Program-made: the position numbers and the translations under genes
Shown: positions 1 to 12,900 of the stretch, one piece after another
Layout: each line of letters opens with the position of its first letter
How positions within the stretch are numbered: position 1 is the stretch's first letter
The notes under the pieces: model-generated
What the model was told of the DNA's origin: nothing
What the model saw: only the letters and a program-made list of their open reading frames with translations
The model's database searches: none
Assembly: GCF_964355755.1 (NCBI RefSeq)
Contig: NC_092679.1
Location: 13,320,932-13,384,931 of the forward strand
Direction of reading: 5' to 3'
From: Antedon mediterranea
Taxonomy: Eukaryota; Echinodermata; Crinoidea; Comatulida; Antedonidae
Length of the DNA stretch: 64,000 nucleotides

Positions 1-831
1 CAACAAAAGGTCAAATAAAAGTTGTCAAAGCCACATGGCAGCAACCCAATGCTCTCTTTGTTAGACACCAATTCAGGCATAAAAGATAAACAAAGAAAAT
101 CCCATACACTTGATTTAAAGTTAAATGTACTGTAGAATAAAAAAGTCTGATTTCAAATTAAATAATACTAATTTAATAATTCTTTTTTATTCATAATTTC
201 CCATAATATGAAATAAATTGCTGGAATTAATTAATGAAACAATCAATTTCCGCAGCAATTTTAATTAGAATAGGAGGAGCTATTATTTTCAATGATACAT
301 ATTGTTAAGTTCCTATAACTGATATTGATAACTGGGTATTGGTACTTTGTTTTAATTTTTAATTTCATCTTGGACAATTAAGAAAGGATGGGTTCCAAAA
401 CATACTGAAGATCTTGTTTTTTTTTTTTCATTTTTTTTTTTAATGATAAATAATAATTGATGATGGTACTGCTCCGATGCTAAATTGTTTGTTCCTTTCC
501 ATCTTGAAAAAAAAACACATATGACCTTTTCAATTTTTATTTAATCTTGAAATAAAATTAGAAAGATCTCCCTTCAAATTTGTTTGAAAAAAAAATTAAC
601 TTGACTTGAATAATACTAATAGGCTTCTTTGGTCTAATTTAGTATTTTTTCTTGTACAGTAAATGCACAGAAGGGAACCAAAATTGAATTCTGCTTACCA
701 TACTGTACCGTAAGTTATTAAAAAGCCTGTTCTTTCTTTAATGGTGAAATGAAGAATACTGAAAGTGTATTAATATCAATTGATATATTATTGATAAGTA
801 TTGATTATTAATTGATTATTAATTACATTAC
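1..831. other. SOS gene, part of intron 3 (left window edge)
   Basis: This stretch lies downstream of the third SOS coding exon on the minus strand. It is AT-rich with homopolymer T runs. I looked for the next expected SOS coding segment (end of the histone-fold region) and did not find it, so the next exon should lie beyond the left edge. No other feature is visible. Confidence 0.5.
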
Positions 832-915
832 CTTCAAGATATCAGCTGCTATGTATTCTAAAATTGCAATTATGTACAAAGTCACTTGCTGGTCTATTTT
901 ATATCCAAGCGTTTC
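832..915 (-). CDS. SOS1: SOS coding exon 3 (histone-fold domain)
   Basis: This 84-base phase-0 exon lies between a TTTTAG-like acceptor and a GTAATG donor. It encodes 28 residues beginning [19 protein letters not shown] and ending EYIAADILK, which parallels [28 protein letters not shown] of SOS1. It was too short for the ORF scan and was found by following the gene. Confidence 0.92.
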
Positions 916-3900
916 CTAAAATAAAATAAAATTTCATTTTATGTCTGAAAGCTTAAAATGTCTGATTTTTTTTTTTCAAAATAAAATCGATCTGGTTTAT
1001 GCTTAAATGACATTCTCAAAATAATGGTTACAAATTCCCCCTTGAGAATTCTATTTACCCAGTTATCGCTGAGCAACATTTAACTGCAATGCAAAATAAC
1101 GGTTAATTGACTGACCACCGTTGACCTTGAGTTATCTAATTATTTGTCTGAGCATATAGGCCTATATTAGTTATTTATATATTTTGGGTATTATGAACAT
1201 TTTTCCATGAACATTTTTCCATCAACAACTACGAACAAAAAAAATAACATAATTTTAGCAAAATATTGACTTTTGAAATGTTTACTGTACATTGGTCAGC
1301 AACTACAGTAAATGAAATAGGAATTTGTATTAAATCCTAATGTAGTAAAAATGTTTTTTGAATTATCCCCCTTCTTTGGTACAATACACTGTTTTTTTTT
1401 TCTTTTGTTTTTTTAAATTCTACTGTATTGGCAAAAAAATTTCTAAATTTTGTAAGAAGTCAAAAACCTTTTTAATGGGCTAAAAATTGTACAGTTCTAA
1501 GAACAGCCACCTACATCATGTTCTGCCAATGTCCTGTAGGCGTCTTCACTGATTATTATGTACCATACTATATGGAAAATATCCTACATAAAACCACATT
1601 ATGACCAACTAAATCGCTTCTTTGATTTGATTTTACTTATGAGCATTATCGTGTTCATCTGCCACAAAATCAATATCTGACATAATCTGTTAACAGATTT
1701 TGTTTATGAAGAAGTAAATGAATTGGAAAGCAATGTTGATCGAACCAAGCAATATTGAATACTCATTGTTTAAAAATCGCATTTTTACTTGGGAAATCAT
1801 AGTTGTGTCATTCAGTGGCATAACACAGGGAGCTGGTTTAGCATAGTATAGTTGCATCTGGGCTGCTCATACTCTGGGGAGCCCTTAAGCTCTGTGGCTC
1901 CTGGGTTTAGCCACTGAGTACTCTACTCAAGTTTCATAATTTTGAAATGCATTTTATAATTTTATTTAATTATTTAATTTGAAAAATATAAGTGAAATAT
2001 TATTATTATATAGTATAATAAAGTTTACAATTTTATAAATATCGTCCATTTTTTTTATGATGTCACAAAAGCTTGTTCAAATTTGAATCATTATTTTCAA
2101 TATTCATATTATACAATTTGATTTAATATGTCCTTGCTCTCTGCATTTTGCAAAGTACAGTATTTGTTCAGTTTGTGATGGATTACATTGTTTTTGCTTA
2201 AACCAGGGCCTCAGGCCTTTGTGTTGTACACCACTGGTTCTACAGAAATAACATTAAAGAAAACCACACTACCTTAAGTTGTGTATGTGTCCTGTCAAGT
2301 GGTGCTAAAACTGTAGATTTTTTCTTTCCCTTTTCAATTGCTATATTTGCCTCTTCTATTGCCCATTTATCAATTGGGTTTGGAAAAGTCTTCTGAATGT
2401 GTTCATTTACTTCCAGTACATTGTGTGGTTCATTAGCCAGAAGTATAGTCAATAACTTGATGACTAAGGACTCAACATAAACCAATGCATCATTTGTTAT
2501 ATCCAAAGATATATGCACTTGTTTTTGGACCTACAATTAAAATAGAAAAATATATTAAAAAAGGGAAACCAAAGAGGCTAGTTATAACTAAACATCTTAA
2601 TATGTTGTAATGGTGCTTGGTACAATCTATTGAGTACACCAGAACACTGTACATGCGTGATGGTGCTCACTGTAGGTACTGTATGCGTAACTGGTGCTTG
2701 GTACAATCTATTGAGTACACCAGAACACTGTACATGCGTGATGGTGCTTACTGTACTGTAGGTACTGTATGCGTAACTGGTGTTTGGTACAATCTATTGA
2801 GTATACTGAACACTGTACAGTATGCGTTCTAGTATTTAGGTATGCGAAATGGTGTTCGCTACTTAAGCGATCGAGTATACCACTGTATGCGCAATGGTGT
2901 TTAGGTATGCGTAATGGTGTTTGGTACAATCTATTGCGTACACCAGAACACTGGATGCGTGATGGTGTTTGGTACAACCTATCCCAGAAGACTATGCACA
3001 GTGGTGCTTCATACAAATTTGAGCGCAGAAACACCTGTATGCACAATGGTGTTTTGTATGTTATTGAGTATATACCAGAACACTGTAGTGTATGCGTGAT
3101 GGTGCTTGGTAAAACTTATCCCAGAAGACTACGCACCACTGATGACTGATGATACAAACAAACAAAAATCAGGCACTACAGTACACTATTATATTAAAAT
3201 TTAAATAAAAGTTTGGAAGTGCTTATTTAGACAGTTTAATAAATGCAAATGTGGTGAAAATACCAATGTACAGTACCAGAGCTTCTAAGAGTAAAGTATG
3301 TACAGTAATAAAGACTGTAAAGACAAGGTTTAGACGAATTACACCACAATTAAAATACTGAATTTCACCATTTTCATATCGTGTGTGGCTATAATTAGCA
3401 TCATGCTTATTTCATTCATTCTAACTGCAACATTGAATGTAGGACGTACAATCAAGATCAAAGTTTGATCAAATGCACATATTATAATAAATTATGCAAG
3501 GAATCACCACAAGTAATTGTATGTCCTGCAATGTACATATATTACTCTAGAGGCTATCAAATTGTAATGCACAGAATAGCCACTATATACATACAGTAGA
3601 GTTACAAATGATTAAAAAAAATCCACATAATTCTTGAGAAAAACAGTTTATTCTATAATAGTATATAATGATTGGAGAACAAAAAATAACCCTTTTTTTA
3701 TTAAGATTTTTAAGTATAAATAATTTTGAAATCTTGTTAGTATATTATTGTATATGCAGCGCTGGTATATGTTAGTATTATTATTACACATTTAACACAA
3801 TAATACAATACAATAAAACAACCATAATTGTATGCAATGTCAAACTATTAAATTTCTGCAAGTATAATTTTCGTACAATACTTTTATAATTTTTTATAAA

Positions 3901-6900
3901 ACAACCAACTGTAGATTATATTTGCATCATTATGATTCAGATGATTTGGTTAGCAATGCAAAGATTTAAGGATGGCATTGTATTTATATTTATTTATCAT
4001 CGTTAATGAATACCAAAATTACGAATGCAGAATAATGTATGACCTATAGTGTCAAACAAAATAGTTTATGCGATCACTTGCTACTATAGCATTATCATAA
4101 AAATGTAAACGTAATTAACATTTAATTGTGGTCTGACAAAAGACCTCTAAATCAGGACTCGACATTTTGAATAGGAGAAACGTTAATTTAGAGGTCAGAT
4201 GAGATGATGAGAACAAAAGATCAAAAACCAACAATAATCAATAGGCAAGTTGAGATAAACAAAGAAATGAAAGTACAGCATGGGATTCAGTAACAAAAAA
4301 GCCATTTTCTTTAATAACAATATTTTACATTGCAAAGAAAAATATTCAACATGGCTGCCAAGCAATAAACATAATTTTCTTTAGATTTTATTTTAAATGC
4401 GTCGGGAATTTCCATCTTGATTTCACCAACTCGCCGTATTCATGTACAGTATATAATACTACTAGATAAGGAATGCTACTAACCTTGCAAAAATATTCAC
4501 ATTAGATTATGAATTAATTTCTTGCAATGCGATGCACGATTCGCTGTCGTCTAGTGTATAATGGCGACTATCGTACAAGGTCATAAACCTAACATTAAAA
4601 TGTATGCGAAGCAGCTCCAGCTGCAATCCGAAACATTATTTATCAACTACAAACAGGTCAACGGTTAATGTAATAATGAAAATAAATAACATCTCATTAG
4701 AAATTATTGTACTTTCTCTATAGTAGTTACGATATAAGTGGATGCTTACCGAGATGAATAATTAGCAATGGCGATACCCAGGCCAGCTGGAATGAATGCG
4801 ACTGTAGAGTACTTTGCTATGCTTACAGCTGAGTAATTGATCAAGTGTCTTTTGTGTTAGCCTATACCCACAAAACAATGCCTGAAAACATCATAAAGGG
4901 TCATAGGTCACAATGAACAAAGAATCTCCTCCTCCACTGCTAATTTTTGCCTAGCTCATCAGTAAGCTCCGAGAGAGCATTAACAACACTGCCCCGGGAA
5001 GACTGAAGAGATAGCTGGCTGGCTGGCTGTCCTGGAACAATCTCATGAATATCCAGCTGCTAATTTGCATAATTTCAAGGCTGCGTTTAAGATGGCTGAT
5101 TGCGCTATGGAATATGAAGCAGGTTTCATTGTGCACAATCAACTGTCTGACTATACATGTAATTATCATACTTAAGAATTAACCTTACTAGCAAATCTTT
5201 TTTTTACTCTATTTTCTCGAGCAAAAGGAGAAAATGAATATTATCTAAACTGTTTGCAATTTCTATCTAAAGGATAACATTTAAAGCAAAAAAGCAAAAG
5301 CAGAACAAAGGAATGGTGAATTAACATGTCTGAAGTTGTTGCGTGGCAGTTGAAATTGGAACATAAAAATGCATACAGTAATGCAATGGTTTTTGTACGG
5401 AAGACCACCGTTTTTATATTAAATTTAGAACTTATCCATAATAGGATTTTATTAATATTTTGCAGTCCATAGAGTACATACCAATGGTATTTATTTTGTA
5501 AATTAAACATTATATTAACAATTATTTTAATAATTAAAATTATTTAAATGAATATTTTTATGCCATTACGATAATCTGTATAGCTTTTGGCATGAAATTT
5601 ATGTGGCTGATAAAAAAATATATCTTTTTCTATTTACCGATTTCAAATTATCTGCGAGCTGGGTGGCAAAGCAGTTAAGTCGGGGGAACTGCGCAGGTAA
5701 AATGGTCAAACATTTAAGGCAGGGGCGCCGTTTACCGTACCTAAAGACTCAACAATATCAACATGGTTTGAGGCCGATTCCACTAGTGGTGGAACAACTC
5801 TTTTGGTATAAGGACTATAAACCGTAAGTCCAGTACGCAGTTTGCCTGTGTGCAATTTATAGAACCTAGTTCATCTTTCAAGAGGAGTAAGGGTACCCTG
5901 GTGAACTGGTTCACAAAAAGCCCCTGTGTCATAGGGATTATCACATATCTGATAGTGATTAATTTACTAACGACTTAAAATTAAAATATATAATTGAATA
6001 CAACATCCTGGTGTAGGTTTCTGGTTCTTTTTGGTGATAAAACAAGTGTTCCTGGACAAGGAGTCAACGGACATCCAAACCCATACATCTTTTGAGAGAG
6101 TAGACTAATTGCATCCACTGTCCCTGGTGAAGAATGAGCAATGTTTTTTCAATGGCACAACACGAATAGACTCTACAGAGAGATGGAAGTTGTATGGGTT
6201 CATACACATGTGCGCAATCCAGCATAGTATACACTGAAAGTTATCCTTTTAAGTTTAAATTGGCATAAAAAAATGAAAAATATTTAAAACTTTGGATTTG
6301 GTTTTTAATATGCTGCATGGATGTTGTTAGTTTAAGGGACGATTGTCAAAAAGCTACGGGTAGGTGGGCAAAAATAGTTGTCTTGGGGTGGGTGCTGTGT
6401 TTATTAGCCTAAGCTTTAGACTTGGGGTGGAAGACATTTTAGGTTGGTGTTCTCTTCCAACTGCATGAAGATTTTGATTTTAGGTGGGTGTCCCAGTTCA
6501 GCACAATTACTTCCATTAATTAGTGGTGCTATGCATGCCTTCCCAACAATTGTGGACAAGTTAAGTGCCTCAGAGATTAGTACAGTAGTTTATATTGTGC
6601 CTTTTATGTTGTGTTTATGTTTATGTGCTTTATATAACACATACAGATTCCTTTTATTATCCAATATAATGGAAATTACAGTGATCATTTGGCTTGCCTT
6701 AAATAAATGGATTGTGGCTCAAATACTTAGTCTGTGGGCTCCTCTACATCAAAATCCTGGATCCTCTCCTGGTAGAGTTTACAAATGCAGATTCCAAATT
6801 GGAAAAATTAAGTATCTGGAGACTTTATAAAATGTGGTTAAATCATATAGGGCGCTTTCATTTTTTATGATACACAAACATAGAGGGCGCTATTTAAAGA

Positions 6901-9900
6901 TCTCTGGCATCAGCATCTAATACAGTAATTACAATGATGCACTTCAAGTGACTTCTACCTTTAAAGTCTGTTTTCCACTGGACAAATCCAACATCAAAAA
7001 GAGAAAAAAAGCGTGCTATACTTTTAACAATTTTTCCCCAGCTTAGCTGAGTGCTCATGAAAATATCATACCTCATTTCCTGAGCTCTGATTGGTCGCAC
7101 AATTTCTACAAACAACTACTAATTCCGCTGAACAAAAAACTCAAGGAATTCTTCCCAGATTTGGAAGATAGAAATATGAATACCAATATGCGTATATAAG
7201 CCGACACATACAAATGCGAGAATAGATTTTGCAGAATGTACTGTAGTAGTATTAGTAGTAACAAGAATTTGTTAGATCAAAGTTTCTTCTGTGGTTGCGA
7301 CACGATTAGTTCCATGCCTCCTAAATGTTTTACTAATTTTCGGTTTGCCAATTGGCTTCCTCAATTTTTGTTAAACCGTGTATTGGTACTTACTTATTTA
7401 TTCAAAAAATGTAATTGTAAATTAATCAATGAGTTATAACTTTACAATTTCATGAAAAATAACGGCTGTGCGTAACAGCGAACTGTTGCCTGAATTTGTC
7501 ACAGCCAATCATAAGATCAAAGGACTGAAGTTCCTATCTTAGCAAGGCAAGCTCAATCATTTTGTTTGATTGACTTGGCTACTTGAATAGTTAAAAGATG
7601 TATTGTCCCCCAAAAACATGAACAATTATTAGATTAATAAAATCAGTATTATTATCATTTTGTAATTTTAGTATTAAAAGTTAATCACTTCCATGTACAA
7701 AGACAAAATAAATGGTTAAATTATTAACCAAAACCTTATTGACTGACACTGCACTGCCAGCCAATTTGACTCATTTTACTTTATATTATAGTTTTTTCAG
7801 GTAAATATTCTTATTTTTTTCAGATCCAATTTTTGGTCAAAACATTGAAGAGGTCTCAATAGTAGAAATGCATTGAGCAAATCTTTATCTGAAGTTGAGA
7901 ATTTCCAAGAAAAGCAGACTAATCTGTGTATACAATCCATAAAATAAACGTTGAAAAGTAGTTATTGTCACCAATTGAGTATATATAATTTTGTAAAACC
8001 CAATACATTTTAGACCTTGATACAAAGTTCACCAGGTCAAATTGATTCCCAGGGGCCAGTAACAATATGAATATTCATTGTACCAGGGTTGCTGATACAT
8101 AAACCCTGGACTGAAGTTCATTTGATTAAATAATAACTTGCAGTGTATTTAATAACAATTTCCAATAAAATTCTATTATAATACTTTCTGTGGCTGACAG
8201 ATCATAAATAGTAATATGCGAAGGGGATGTCTTTCACTGTCACTCTATGATCTATTTATGAATACTCAAGCTCAAATTCATAAATAGGCATAGCAGGCAG
8301 GATCAGATTCTTTAACTTGAAAACTAACATTTGGTCATGTTTGTACAGTACAGTAAAACATATATTTTACAAACATTCAGTTTATAAATCATCGATTTTG
8401 GGAATGGGTTATGACACGATGAAGTCATTGATGAACAAATGAAATGTTTACATGATTTCTGACTGAAACTTGAAGTTGAAATTGAAAGGAATCGGCAGAC
8501 AGCCTAGAAAAAAATAATCAGAGGCTATGTAAACTACAGTAAACGGTATGCTATTGCTAAACTTCAGTCAAGCCACACATACTGTATAATACTGTAGGTA
8601 ACCGCAGAGTTCCATTATTTACATACGTTGGATTGGAGCGCTATACATTTTATGCATGCATGACTGCGGTGTCACTTTGAATCGTTTAACATTCATGGAC
8701 CAGCTCACTGCGCTTTACGCATCCACATCTGGGCTGTATATTATATCCAGGGACTCGTTTTCATGTTTCTATCATTCTCCTTTTTAAATGTTGAGGGCCT
8801 CATCAATATTAGCCGCAGATGTTTTGTAAATATTTGTAAATAATGCTAAACCATTTGTGGCTTAAGTGTAAACATAGCCCACAACTTCTGTCCTGAAATT
8901 CAAGTAAAGATCTTGCAGTTTTAGTATTGAGGTATACCTCAATTCTCAATACCTTGAATTAAGCCATGCTTTATATTCAACAAGTCTTCGTTGCATTTTT
9001 TGCTGTACTACTAAATGTAGGTCTGGTTCCACTGGCACAACATTCCCTTTATTTAAAAAAAATCAATGTCAAAAGTTGTCTGGCAAGGACAATGTTGGCG
9101 CAGGACATTAGGAACAAGACAGACTGAAAGTCTATATATTAAAAAAAGTATATTTAACTAATATCTGGAGATGAACACTTGTTGAATCATAAAGGATTGA
9201 CAGTTACTTACTAAAAACAATTGTAAACATTATAGAGGGTGCACTTCTAAAACACAGTATAAGATAATGTAGACTGGTTTATAAAATGTTTGGTTATTTA
9301 AAATTGAACTGTCGGTGATTAATATTCAGCTGAAAAGAACTTTATCTTGTTTAATTATCTTTGCATACTAATTAATATGTTTGCTATCTGATTTCCTAAA
9401 ACAATTCATTAACTTTTAATTATCAGTCGTCTAATAGTATAGGATCAACACTTTTCAAGTAACCTTTTCACCATACCATATAATACTATAGAAGGAAGGG
9501 TCAATTACAAATTATTTTGTTTTCTATAAAATAAAAAAAAGTTACAGAATTAATTAATTAATAATTAGGCTACAGTATAACCCTTTTTTAAAAATCTTTG
9601 TTCAGAAATTAAATAACACATAAAGTTACATATAATATTCACCTTTTTAGATAGATACTTACAGTATTATTTTGAAAAACATTTTCTTTTCTTCAGGTTT
9701 ACAATGGCATAATAGTTTTTCTGTGCGTAATATTCTAACGTATGACGTGCACGTGGCATCTGTCGTGCGGATAACCTAACTCGTCCATAGCGACGAGTTC
9801 AAATCTAGTTTTTCAATTTATATATCAATTATCATCACACACAATGGTCACAATGGCATAATAGTTTTTCTGTGTGAAATATTCTAACGTATGACGTGCA

Positions 9901-12900
9901 CGTGGCATCTGTCGTGCGGATAACCTAACTCGTCCATAGTGACGAGTTCAAATCTAGTTTTACAATTTATATCAATTATCATCCCAATGAATAATAATAA
10001 TAATACAGTCTTGGTATTTTCTGTTACTCCATTTAACACTAAACAGACAAATGCCTCGATTGCACTGGACTTTAATTTGGTAAAATTAACCAAGTCGCCG
10101 GTTAAATTGACCAGAAAAAATCCAATCCAACACTGACTACAGTACAATTCCCTAGTATAGTAAATTAACAAAGTCCAATGGTTATTTTTACTGACCACTG
10201 CCTGCCCAGTAGAAATGACCATGATCTCGGAAAAAGTAACCACGCCAGGTAAAAGTAAAATCTATGTCTCAACTCAGGTTATCACATAGCATTCACCATG
10301 CAAGTTCATATTCTTTAACATCACAGATATTTTGGTAAAACCATATTAAAACTTGCTGCGTGAAATGGTCAAATTTACCTTGGGTAAGGTTTACGTTGGT
10401 TAAATTTACCATTCTCCTAGTGCGAATGAGGCTTTAAGTCTATTACTATTACAGAGCACAATTTATCTTCTAACAAAATAATATATTCAGGTTATTTGTA
10501 AAATTATAAATAGCAATAATTTGTAGAGATAATAGTATGTGACTCTAAATTGTTGTTAAATGTTTTTATTCCACTCGTAGTACTACGAACTACAGTAGTA
10601 CATCTAATCCATTCAAAAAGGTGAATATTAATGAGGGTTGCTTAGCAACCTGGGCCCTTGATTCTGTGATTAGTACTACAGTATAGCGAAACAATTGTAT
10701 TTTGTTGCTCATCTATTGACATACAACAAAAACTTAATTTTCTCTTCATTACATCTACTGTACAACAAAACATATTCAATATATCTTTCAAATTTGATCT
10801 CATTACATTTTGACATTTCTCTATCTTAAAATTTAGGAGTGATTCATTGTATAATATTTCAGATTAAATCTTGGCTTAGTCTTACTCATTGTACATCACA
10901 GTAAAATTTTGGAAATTTTTTGGCACAATTCCAAATGATTGGATCCTTGTTGGAAAGGTTTTGACTCAGCAGTGAGTCATTAGCCCATGATATGTTCAAA
11001 TGACACCACCAACAAATTTACGTAATTCTTAATTTGTGTATTGTTGTACATTTTGGAAAGTTAAAACACAATGAACCAAAAATGATAGAAATTGATTGAC
11101 AAACATCTACTTTATACCATGAATATATATAACTTGCATTGGGTGTTAATGTTATACATACTGTAGAGAGACAGAGATACAGTATAGACCAAGGTCCTTT
11201 TAGTTTAAATTTAATTCGAAGGGATTTAGTCTACACACTGTTTGGTACTGTACTTTCTGTACCTACTGTATCCGTAATCGCATCTGTACTTTTTGACCAA
11301 GTAGTACTGTTCGTTTTACCATAACTTCTGATTAGAGGACTTTCTGAACCACATCGTTAATTCTTCTTGCCCACCACTGAAACTTACTAGACAGTTTAAC
11401 CTCAAACCAGTGCAAATGCTATCACTCGGTATAAACTTACTGAGCCACATGAATGAGAATGCTTTCTGCATTTCTCTTTCGACTATGGCAACTCACCAAG
11501 TAAAGGAAGTCCATGTGATTACTAACAGTACAGTAAGATTTGGTGACTTGTACTGTACTGTAACTATACTGTCAGTGATCATGTATTAAAAGGGTGTACC
11601 TTAAACAGAAACCAATTCAAAGTTACTGTACACCTGGTGCCAAACATGGGGATCTATGCAATTTATGCAACAATCAATCATTTTATAATTTATTTATCAA
11701 TTACTGAACATTTTGTACAAAAAAAAATTGGTTCACAATTAAATCAAAAGTGGTCATTGTCAATGTCAGTGGAAAGTTTTCCTTTTATAGTAGTCTATTC
11801 TTACTGAATGATGTCATTTCTATTCTTACAAGTTGATTCATAATGTAATTGGTTATATGAGAGGTGGACCACAATTGATCTGTTATGTTTACCCAGTAAA
11901 AAGTATGTACTGTAACAATTTAACATATCAAAAATGTATGGCTTCCTACGCTCGCGCTAAGGTCAAATTTTCGTTCGCCAAAATGGCAAAAAGTTTTGAA
12001 AAACATTAGCCAAATTGAAAATCCTTTAGCCAACTTTAAAAAACCATAAAAATTCGCAAAAATGTTTATTAAATAAATAATGCATGTATTTGTTTGTTAT
12101 TTTACTTCTTTTACATTTATATTATTATTAGGTATCCCAATGAAGCTGATTTTCGTTACCGCGATTTTATCACGTTCGTGAAATTTCAAAAAGTGACGTG
12201 TCTTTGAAGTTAAAAATATACTATGTCTTATGTACCCATGAGAATAAAAATTATATGCCTGGAAAGATCTTGTTTAAGGGATTATTTTTATATATTTTTA
12301 ATCTATGTTTATTAAATATTTTAATAGAAAACGCGAGTTAAAAATGAGGTACAAAAGCCGGCGAGCCGAAATCTGCGCGCTAAAAATAACTTTGGAAAAC
12401 ACCTACCCATTTTCGCACCCGATCGCACGAGGTCCTTAATAGGTGGTGGAGTAATTTTTGTTGCATGTTATCAGGCTTTAAATACTCTTTATTTTGATAT
12501 GTAAATCGGTTATTATTATTATGTACATCCGCCTCATATGTCAATTTTAACGATAAAAATTCAATTTTTGAGTCTTTCTCATTATCAAAATCTGGCTAAT
12601 TTAGTATTGAATTAAAGCTAATTTATATTTCTGTTTGATAAACCACATCGTTTTATTTGACTTTGCGTGGACCTGGTGCGAAGAAACCAACAAGACCAAC
12701 CACTGAAAAAAATAATCCCTACCATAAATATCAGTGTTTACCATTTTCCTTACGGGGGATTCAGTTCTCCGCTTATTACTAAATTACCGTCGCCCAGGCA
12801 ATGTGCATGGTATGCATGTATTAGCGCGTTAATTAATGATTGGATAACCCCCGCAGTGGACTGTTCCATTTTCTGAACTAGTCTTCGCCGCACACGAGGC

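Noticed and set aside
6040-6240. Possible exon or repeat with direct motifs near the SINE at 5650
   Set aside because: No splice-compatible frame and no internal repeat structure strong enough to report.
6444-6830. 128-codon ORF on the plus strand with hydrophobic stretches
   Set aside because: No recognisable domain, no splice or promoter context, and it sits in a long intron. Probably chance.
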